Assembly (NCBI GenBank): GCA_012513625.1 | Contig: JAAZBW010000237.1 | Coordinates: forward strand, 1 to 6,073 | Direction of reading: 5' to 3' | Source: Actinomycetales bacterium | Lineage (GTDB): Bacteria > Actinomycetota > Actinomycetes > Actinomycetales > Actinomycetaceae | DNA length: 6,073 nt | Shown: one piece after another, positions 1 through 4,489 of the stretch | Layout: every line of letters begins with the position of its first letter | Numbering within the stretch: the first letter of the stretch is position 1 | The notes under the pieces: model-generated | What the model saw: the letters and a program-made list of their open reading frames with translations, nothing else | The model's database searches: none | Told to the model about the DNA's origin: nothing | Position numbers and translations under genes: made by a program

Positions 1-918
1 GTGGGGGAGCGCGCCGAACAGGGTCATCAGCAGCTCCGACTGCCCCTGCCCCTGCAGCCCGCCGAGCCCGATGATCTCGCCCGCACGGGCGGTGAGGTTG
101 ATGCCGTGGAGGCGGGGTCCGGCGAGCCCGCTGACTTGCAGCGCGGTCTCCTCCGTTGCCGCCGACGGCGGACGCTGGGCTGCGGCCAGGGTCTCACCCA
201 CCATGAGGCGCACCAACTCGTCCGGGCTGGTGGCATCCATCTCCACGGTGGCCACGGCCCTGCCGGCGCGGAGAATGGTGGCGCGATCGCAGATCTGGAA
301 GATCTCGTCCAGGCGGTGGGAGACGAACAGCACGCAGGCGCCGGCCTCCCGCGCCTCGCGGACCAGCTCGAAGAGGAGGTCCACCTGGCCGCGATAGAGG
401 GAGGCGGTGGCCTCGTCCAGGATCAGGATGCGGGGTTTGCGGAGGAGCACCTTGCCGATCTCGATGAGCTGCTGCTGGCCGGCGGAGAGCTGATCGAGCG
501 GGGTGGTGAGCGAGACCTTCGGGCCGAGGGCGGGGCGGAGCCGCTCGAGGATCTCCCTCGCCTGCGCGCGGCCCTGCCGGTGGTTGAGCACGCCGAACCT
601 CGAGGGCTCGCGGCCGAGGAGGAGGTTCTGCTCCACCGTGAGCGTGGGGATCACGGAGAGCTGCTGGTAGACGGCGCCGATCCCGATGCGGTCCGAGTCC
701 AGGGGGGAGGAGAGGTGGACGCGCTCGTCGTCCACCGTGAGGGTGCCGGAGTCCGGGCGGACCGAACCGGCCAGGATCTTGTTGATGGTGGATTTCCCGG
801 AGCCATTCGGTCCGAGCAGGCCGTGGACCTCACCCGCACGGGCCTCGAGGTTTGCGCCATTCAGGGCCACCACGCCGCCGTAGGTCTTGACCACGTCGCG
901 AACCTCGATCAGGGGCAC
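1..918 (-). CDS. Sugar ABC transporter ATP-binding protein, RbsA/MglA type (3' end outside window)
   Basis: This is a cytoplasmic ATPase that powers uptake of a monosaccharide-type substrate through a membrane permease. Only the first 306 codons are present and the frame is open at position 1. The first nucleotide-binding domain is complete: Walker A GPNGSGKST (residues 36-44), Q-loop VYQQ (83-86), signature LSAGQ (144-148), Walker B ILILDE (164-169) and H-loop His201. A second domain begins near residue 260 with the degenerate P-loop GLQGQGQSEL (287-296), which is typical of the carbohydrate-uptake (CUT2) double ATPases of about 500 residues. The GTG start at 918 is chosen because the homologous N-terminus (PLIEVRDVVKTYGG) begins there and GAGAGGA lies about 9 nt upstream. 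It follows the binding-protein gene on the same strand after a 220-bp gap. The substrate cannot be read from the sequence; RbsA, MglA and XylG all look alike here. Confidence 0.93.
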   Translation of the reverse strand, partial: MPLIEVRDVVKTYGGVVALNGANLEARAGEVHGLLGPNGSGKSTINKILAGSVRPDSGTLTVDDERVHLSSPLDSDRIGIGAVYQQLSVIPTLTVEQNLLLGREPSRFGVLNHRQGRAQAREILERLRPALGPKVSLTTPLDQLSAGQQQLIEIGKVLLRKPRILILDEATASLYRGQVDLLFELVREAREAGACVLFVSHRLDEIFQICDRATILRAGRAVATVEMDATSPDELVRLMVGETLAAAQRPPSAATEETALQVSGLAGPRLHGINLTARAGEIIGLGGLQGQGQSELLMTLFGALPH

Positions 919-1079
919 GGGGTGGATCCTCTCGGGGAAGGTGAGTGGAACGGGGCCGGGGCGGCTGGGGAGCAGGGGCGGGGAGTCGAGGCGCGGGATT
1001 GGCGGGGCGCGGGGGGTGGTGAGTGGTGCGGGAGGTGGCGCGTCGTCGGGGATGGGGCGAGCACGGGAGGCGAGGGAGT

Positions 1080-1119
1080 GGACGGGGCGCGGCTTGCATG
1101 GGGATCGCGCGCCCCGTCC
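1080..1119 (-). promoter_or_regulatory. Intercistronic hairpin between binding-protein and ATPase genes
   Basis: A perfect 12-bp inverted repeat (GGACGGGGCGCG at 1080-1091 and its complement at 1108-1119) encloses a 16-nt loop. It begins 20 bp after the binding-protein stop codon. On the minus strand no T-run follows it, so it looks less like a full intrinsic terminator than like an RNA-stabilising or partially terminating stem. Such stems often lie after binding-protein genes and raise their mRNA above that of the transporter parts. The rest of the 919-1138 gap is very G-rich on the plus strand and shows no gene or convincing second promoter. Confidence 0.6.
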
Positions 1120-1138
1120 TGGTAGGGGTGCCCCGGTG

Positions 1139-2236
1139 CTACTCGAGGAGCTCGGCCGCCTGATCGCGGGTCAGGATCGAATCGAGCACGTAGTTGTCAC
1201 CCATGTCCTTGTACTGCTCCCAGACCTCCGCGAAGTTCGCGTTGGTGATCGTGGGCTCCAGATCGAGGACCACGTTGTGGCCGTCCGTGAGGGAGGAGTC
1301 CTTGAGGGACTGGCCCTGGAACATGGCCATCGCGATGTGGAGGGCGGTGGCGCCGGTGCCCGGAGGGTTCACCACGGCCACGGACTGGAACTCCTCGTCC
1401 TGCTCGCTCCACAGCCGCATGAAACCACCGCGGGCCTCACCGGACATCACGATCTCGTTCTGCTTGTCTGCCGTGATGAGGGCCTGCAGGATCCCGAAGC
1501 CCATGCCGTCCTGGGTCCACACGCCGTCGATCTCGGGGTAGGTGGCGAGCAGCGTGGTCATCTGCTGCTGGCCGGTGGTCTGGTCCCAGCCGCCGTCCAC
1601 GATGGTGAGCACGTTGACGCCCACCTCATCGAACTCGGCCTCGGCCGCAGCCCAGCGGGCCTCGTTCGCGGGGTGGCCGGAGATGCCGTTAACCACCACG
1701 ATGTTGCCACCCTCGCCCACCTGCTCGGCCACCCATGCGGCCGATTCGGCGGCCCAGGCGCCCTGGTCGATGCCCACGTTGATCACGGACTCCGTGTCCA
1801 CCGCTTGGTCGATCGCGAACACGAGGATGTCCTGATCAGCGGCCTCCTGGAAAACGGCGTCCAGCGCCGTGCCGGAGTTGGGGTTGATGATGATCGCATC
1901 CACGCCCGCGTTGATCAGGTTGCGGACCTGCTGGATCTGGCCGTTCACGTCCGTATCCGCGTTCTCGAGCATCAGATCGTTGAGGGTGCCCTCCTCCTGA
2001 TACTCGGCGGCCGCCTCCTCAATGTCATCGATCATCTGGGTGCGGTACTCCGAGCCCACGAATCCATTGGAGACGCCGATGGTGAAGGGGCCCGCCGCGG
2101 GCTCACCCGCGCCGCCGGTCTCGCCCCCTGCGGCGGTAGTGGTGGAGCTTCCTCCGCCGCCCACGCTGCTGCACGCGGCGAGCGCGAGAGCTACTGCGGC
2201 AACGGCACCGAGGCTCGCATGACGCTTGTTCCTCAT
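1139..2236 (-). CDS. Sugar ABC transporter substrate-binding lipoprotein
   Basis: This is an extracytoplasmic binding protein, lipid-anchored to the membrane, that delivers a small sugar-like ligand to the ABC permease. It has 365 residues, a usual length for the periplasmic-binding-protein type I (Peripla_BP_4) group. Residues 1-21 form a lipoprotein signal: basic MRNKRH, a hydrophobic Ala/Leu/Val stretch, then lipobox LAAC with Cys22 as the modified residue. A Gly/Ser/Thr-rich linker follows (about 23-49). The ligand-binding fold starts at FTIGVSNGFVGSEYR (51-65) and includes VDAIIINPNSGTALD (112-126), typical of ribose/galactose-binding relatives. The ATG at 2236 is preceded by a near-perfect ribosome-binding site (AAGGAGG at 2250-2244, 7 nt upstream). 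The ATPase gene lies downstream on the same strand, so the two very likely form one operon with a permease outside the window. The ligand is not recognisable. Confidence 0.93.
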   Translation of the reverse strand: MRNKRHASLGAVAAVALALAACSSVGGGGSSTTTAAGGETGGAGEPAAGPFTIGVSNGFVGSEYRTQMIDDIEEAAAEYQEEGTLNDLMLENADTDVNGQIQQVRNLINAGVDAIIINPNSGTALDAVFQEAADQDILVFAIDQAVDTESVINVGIDQGAWAAESAAWVAEQVGEGGNIVVVNGISGHPANEARWAAAEAEFDEVGVNVLTIVDGGWDQTTGQQQMTTLLATYPEIDGVWTQDGMGFGILQALITADKQNEIVMSGEARGGFMRLWSEQDEEFQSVAVVNPPGTGATALHIAMAMFQGQSLKDSSLTDGHNVVLDLEPTITNANFAEVWEQYKDMGDNYVLDSILTRDQAAELLE

Positions 2237-2402
2237 ACCATTTCCTCCTTGAAATGACCCCCGCCGCGTGGAGTTGTGACCTTATTTGCAGACTGCGACG
2301 AAGTGGTGTGATCCATGCTACAAGGCGGCTGGCCGGAGGGAAACAGGCGCGCCCGATCCGTTATGCACCCGTTAGTTTCCCGCCCCACCTCTTGCCCTCC
2401 TC
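2237..2402 (-). promoter_or_regulatory. Upstream region of the ABC operon, with spaced TAACGG direct repeats
   Basis: This stretch upstream of the binding-protein gene must hold the ABC operon promoter, but no clear -35/-10 pair is visible. Two identical hexamers, TAACGG read on the minus strand, lie at 2374-2369 and 2363-2358, exactly 11 bp apart and therefore on the same face of the helix. They are about 120-140 bp upstream of the start codon, a plausible place for an activator or co-operative regulator. With only two short copies, chance cannot be excluded. Apart from the ribosome-binding site at 2250-2244 I see nothing else here. Confidence 0.3.
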
Positions 2403-2605
2403 TCGCCGACTGTGTGGCTAAGGTTCCGCAAATCTCCCATCGACTGTGTGGTTGAGTTCCTGAAAATCCCGCATCGAGTGTGTGGCTCCATCCCCCCGAC
2501 GGGGCTGTTGCCGATCTGCGTCGCTACGTCGACGCCCGGCTCGCCTCTCCCCATCCCCTCCCGTCAGGCTGTTGCCGATGTGCGTCGCTACGTTGACTGT
2601 GTGCC
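2403..2605 (+). repeat. Left array of CGACTGTGTGG repeats (34-bp spacing)
   Basis: Copies of a 13-bp motif, consensus CGACTGTGTGGYT, begin at 2407, 2441 and 2475, exactly 34 bp apart; the third has one change (CGAGTGTGTGG). A degenerate fourth copy, TGACTGTGTGCC, starts at 2594. The 21 bp between the first copies are themselves partly alike: both intervals contain GTTCC and end in a similar TCCC-CAT segment, so the true unit may be a degraded 34-bp tandem repeat. The first copy is preceded by TCGC, giving TCGCCGACTGTGTGG at 2403-2417, which is repeated in inverse orientation at the outer edge of the right array. The array lies upstream of the SDR gene in the same orientation. The repeats are too short and the intervals too similar for a CRISPR array. 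Confidence 0.8.
2503..2597 (+). repeat. Partial 64-bp tandem duplication (31-bp direct repeat)
   Basis: A 31-bp segment at 2503-2533, starting GGCTGTTGCCGAT, recurs at 2567-2597 with two mismatches (29 of 31 identical), offset by 64 bp. The roughly 33 bp after each copy are not alike. The end of the second copy runs into the degenerate fourth CGACTGTGTGG motif, so this repeat is interleaved with the left array. A short palindrome, CCCCG-A-CGGGG (2494-2504), touches the start of the first copy. No coding role is apparent. Confidence 0.75.
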
Positions 2606-2684
2606 GTAGGCCAGGCCACCCCAACGACACATGAGTGGTGCCCACAGCCGATCCCCATCATGGGTGTGACAAGCACAGCCGCTA

Positions 2685-2713
2685 TTGACCATCGGTGCGT
2701 CACCACGTAGATT
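2685..2713 (+). promoter_or_regulatory. Sigma-70-type promoter of the SDR gene
   Basis: TTGACC (2685-2690) is separated by exactly 17 bp from TAGATT (2708-2713). Each box matches the primary-sigma-factor consensus at all but one or two positions, and the spacing is ideal. Transcription would start around 2719-2722, inside the palindromic operator and about 30 bp before the ATG. This is the best-looking promoter in the window. Confidence 0.7.
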
Positions 2714-2730
2714 CAATCGTAGATTGAATC
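2710..2730. promoter_or_regulatory. Perfect palindromic operator over the SDR promoter
   Basis: GATTCAATC (2710-2718) is followed by a 3-bp spacer and its exact complement GATTGAATC (2722-2730). The left arm overlaps the -10 box and the right arm covers the expected transcription start, so a bound dimer would block transcription. Length and symmetry suit a TetR-family dimer, and the obvious candidate is the convergent tetR-like gene ending at 3637. No second copy of this palindrome is present in the window, including upstream of that tetR gene, so the pairing is inferred. Confidence 0.65.
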
Positions 2731-2752
2731 GGTGACTTAGATCGGAGTGGAC

Positions 2753-3529
2753 ATGGAGTTGAGTGGCAAGCGAATCATCGTCACTGGCGGAGCGCAGGGC
2801 ATCGGTGCGTCAGTAGTTCGGGCGTACGCAGGTGCGGGAGCGACCGTTGCTGCGATGGATCTCCAGGCAGAGCAGGGTGCGGAAGTTGCTACCGCAGCCA
2901 ACCAGGCTGGCCCAGGTACCGTGCGGTTCTACAAGGCAAATGTCACCGACCGGGCGGATGTCGAGGCGCAGTTCACGCAAGCAGCCACCGACATGGGGGG
3001 TCTGGACGTACTCGTCAATGTGGCGGGAGTCCAGAGGTTCGTCACCCCTGAGGATGTGGACGTCGATGCGTTCCGCTTCATCTTCGAAGTGAACGTCTTG
3101 GGGACTATGAACACGAATGGCGTGGCCTACCACCTGATGAAGCCGAACGGTACGGGAAATATCATCAACTTCGGCTCGGAGGCAGGGCTCACCGGCGAGA
3201 TCAACAACGCCGTTTATGGCGCGAGCAAGGGGGCCGTACACACGTGGACCCGGACTGTTGCGCGGCAGTGGGGACCGGACGGTATCCGCGTCAATGCGGT
3301 ACTTCCCTACATGGTCACTCCTATGTACCTCAACTTCCGCGAGAACATGTCGCCCGAGGACCTGAAGCTTCATGACGAAGAGACGAGAGTCAGCATCCCG
3401 CTCGGAGGGAAGTTCGGTGAGGCGGACGCGGATCTCGCCCCCGTCATGATCTTCCTAGCCGGGGACGGAACGCGTTACATCACCGGACAGATGTTCCCTG
3501 TGGACGGTGGGCTGATCTCAGTTCGCTGA
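2753..3529 (+). CDS. Short-chain dehydrogenase/reductase (classical SDR)
   Basis: This is a cytosolic NAD(P)-dependent oxidoreductase of 258 residues, the normal length for classical SDRs. Numbered from the ATG at 2753, it has the cofactor-binding motif TGGAQGIG (11-18), an acidic Asp36 at the end of the second strand that suggests NAD over NADP, NVAG (89-92, a variant of NNAG), catalytic Asn114, Ser142, Tyr155 and Lys159 (YGASK), and the C-terminal MFPVDGG element. The catalytic tetrad is intact, so it should be active. The ATG is preferred because GGAG lies 5 nt upstream; a GTG at 2747 in the same frame has no such site and would add two residues. Third positions are A/T in about 15 of the first 41 codons, well above most neighbours. 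It converges with a tetR-like gene and has a palindromic operator at its promoter. The substrate (alcohol, sugar, steroid or other) cannot be told. Confidence 0.92.
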   Translation: MELSGKRIIVTGGAQGIGASVVRAYAGAGATVAAMDLQAEQGAEVATAANQAGPGTVRFYKANVTDRADVEAQFTQAATDMGGLDVLVNVAGVQRFVTPEDVDVDAFRFIFEVNVLGTMNTNGVAYHLMKPNGTGNIINFGSEAGLTGEINNAVYGASKGAVHTWTRTVARQWGPDGIRVNAVLPYMVTPMYLNFRENMSPEDLKLHDEETRVSIPLGGKFGEADADLAPVMIFLAGDGTRYITGQMFPVDGGLISVR

Positions 3530-3548
3530 CAAACACTCCACAAGCTGT

Positions 3549-3594
3549 GCCATTTACGGGGGAGGTCGCAACTACGGCCTCTCCCGTAAATGGC
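3549..3594. terminator. Bidirectional hairpin terminator between convergent genes
   Basis: A 17-bp inverted repeat (arms 3549-3565 and 3578-3594, loop of 12 nt) has sixteen Watson-Crick pairs and one G-T pair, which can pair as G-U in plus-strand RNA. It begins 20 bp after the SDR stop codon and ends 42 bp before the tetR stop codon, so it can serve both convergent transcripts. Neither side carries a strong T-run, which is common for actinobacterial terminators. Confidence 0.75.
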
Positions 3595-3636
3595 TGCTCC
3601 CACTCGGTCGCGCTCAGCCTTGGCGCCGTGGCTCTG

Positions 3637-4221
3637 TCAACGAGGAACAAATCGAGCCACCACGGACTCGGTGAAGAGTCGACCCACCGCCGGATCATCG
3701 AGGTCTACCTTCCATATGGCACGCAGGCGCGAACCTGCAAGGTGGGGAAACGCTAGACAGCTGATCAAATTGAGTGCCGCCACGTGGGCGGCGGTGTCGT
3801 GGTATTCCGGGTAGAGCTCGCGGAACGTGGAGGCTACGGCAAGTATTCCTTCTTCCTCGATGTACCGCATCCAGTCGCCGTAGACGTCGAATGGCGCCTC
3901 CCGCATCATCAGGTCTACCGGATTCCTGACTATTTCCGGATTCTTACGGCACGCCTCGGTGAAGTCTGCAATGAAGGTGGCGAGACGCTCTGCCGCAGGA
4001 ACATCCAGTTCACCCAGTCGGTCGTAGGCAGCCCGCAGTTCCCCGGTCATCGCTCCAAGCGCCTCGTTGATCAGGCCTTGTTGCGAGCCGAAGTGGTAGC
4101 TGATTGCGGCTACGTTGACGCCGGCGAGCTCGGCCACACGTCGATTTGTCAGAGAATGTATGCCCCCGGCGTTGATGATCCTGAGGGCGGCTTCTATCAT
4201 GCGCTCTTTTGTGCTCCGCAT
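3637..4221 (-). CDS. TetR/AcrR-family transcriptional regulator
   Basis: This is a DNA-binding repressor of 194 residues, typical for the family. The N-terminal domain has helix 1 (MIEAALRIINAGG, 8-20) and the helix-turn-helix at about 24-44 (LTNRRVAELAGVNVAAISYHF), with the YHF-x-S/N end of the recognition helix that marks TetR proteins. The C-terminal part (about 60-194) is helical and would bind the inducer; its ligand is not recognisable. The same frame stays open upstream to 4467, but the upstream residues match no TetR N-terminus and run through the repeat array, so ATG 4221 is chosen; GGAGG lies 12 nt upstream, slightly far. It converges with the SDR gene and probably represses it and itself. 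Third positions are A/T in about 13 of the first 40 codons, against 3 of 40 in the neighbouring ROK gene. Confidence 0.9.
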   Translation of the reverse strand: MRSTKERMIEAALRIINAGGIHSLTNRRVAELAGVNVAAISYHFGSQQGLINEALGAMTGELRAAYDRLGELDVPAAERLATFIADFTEACRKNPEIVRNPVDLMMREAPFDVYGDWMRYIEEEGILAVASTFRELYPEYHDTAAHVAALNLISCLAFPHLAGSRLRAIWKVDLDDPAVGRLFTESVVARFVPR

Positions 4222-4261
4222 CGTCTGAACGGTCCTCCGTGGCGGCGTGACTCGAAATGGC

Positions 4262-4276
4262 GAATACTGAGTATTC
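4262..4276. promoter_or_regulatory. Palindrome upstream of the tetR-like gene
   Basis: GAATACT-G-AGTATTC is a perfect 15-bp palindrome centred about 48 bp upstream of the tetR start codon. This is a usual location for an autoregulatory operator. A further AGTAT half-site lies next to it at 4283-4287. It differs in sequence from the palindrome at the SDR promoter, so either the regulator tolerates two quite different sites or one of the two belongs to another protein. Confidence 0.5.
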
Positions 4277-4282
4277 ACCCCC

Positions 4283-4311
4283 AGTATGGCGTGGTTATGA
4301 TCCGATCTCGA
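4283..4311 (-). promoter_or_regulatory. Weak candidate promoter of the tetR-like gene
   Basis: On the minus strand TCGAGA (4311-4306) and CATACT (4288-4283) are 17 bp apart, each matching four of six consensus positions. The predicted start would fall at the edge of the 4262-4276 palindrome, which fits autoregulation. The boxes are weak, so this is only the best available candidate. Confidence 0.3.
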
Positions 4312-4362
4312 CATCCGCAGGACCCCTGGTACCGGTGGCAACCACGCAGTGAGCGAGTGAAT

Positions 4363-4478
4363 CACACAGTCGTCATGAGTGGATCGAAATTTTGGGCACA
4401 CAGTCGACGTGGCGGGGCTAGGAACTAAACCACACAGTCGATCGCGATGTGACGAAACCCAAACCACACAGTCGGCGA
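4363..4478 (-). repeat. Right array of CGACTGTGTGG repeats (34-bp spacing, inverted relative to the left array)
   Basis: Read on the minus strand, CGACTGTGTG begins at 4474, 4440, 4406 and 4372, four identical 10-mers exactly 34 bp apart. The first two continue as GGTTT, while the third and fourth diverge after the tenth base. The 24 bp between copies are not conserved as a whole, although the second interval shares GTTCC with the left array. The outermost copy is flanked by TCGC, forming at 4478-4464 the same 15-bp sequence found at 2403-2417 in the other orientation. The array starts about 12-15 bp after the ROK stop codon and lies upstream of the tetR-like gene in the same orientation, mirroring the left array and the SDR gene. 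Confidence 0.85.
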
Positions 4479-4489
4479 AGATGGGCGGG

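Larger units (their letters stand above)
2403..4478. other. Candidate inserted module bracketed by inverted repeat arrays
   Basis: The roughly 2.1-kb segment is bounded by a 15-bp perfect terminal inverted repeat (TCGCCGACTGTGTGG at 2403-2417 and 4478-4464), each copy being the outermost member of a multi-copy array pointing inward. Inside are only the SDR gene, the shared terminator and the tetR-like gene, with lower third-position G/C than most flanking genes. Multiple end-binding sites in inverse orientation resemble the ends of Tn7- or Mu-type transposons, but no transposase or recombinase is present and no target-site duplication is visible next to the ends. It could be a non-autonomous passenger cassette or simply two copies of a common intergenic repeat facing each other. 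Confidence 0.35.

Noticed and set aside
1..1125. Long open plus-strand frame of 374 codons opposite the ATPase gene
   Set aside because: It is the antisense of a well-recognised ABC ATPase. Its protein is low-complexity Gly/Glu/Ala/Leu with no known motif, as expected from high-GC antisense frames.
887..2257. Plus-strand open frame of 456 codons opposite the binding-protein gene
   Set aside because: It mirrors the substrate-binding lipoprotein gene, which has a signal peptide, lipobox and ideal ribosome-binding site. The antisense product shows no domain.
2403..2605. CRISPR array
   Set aside because: The conserved part is only 10-13 bp, the intervals are partly similar to one another, and no cas gene is present.
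2690..2812. 13-bp direct repeat CATCGGTGCGTCA at 2690-2702 and 2800-2812
   Set aside because: One copy encodes the conserved GIGAS part of the SDR cofactor motif and the other is promoter spacer. One such match is expected by chance roughly once in a few windows of this size.
3784..4428. Plus-strand open frame of 214 codons across the tetR gene
   Set aside because: It is the antisense of a clear TetR protein and reads into the repeat array; no family resemblance.
4222..4467. N-terminal extension of the TetR frame to an upstream start
   Set aside because: The added 82 residues run through the repeat array and the palindrome and match nothing in TetR proteins. The ATG at 4221 gives normal length.
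2393..4488. Target-site duplication flanking the candidate cassette
   Set aside because: The bases immediately outside the terminal inverted repeats show no convincing direct repeat, so this cannot be used as support for transposition.
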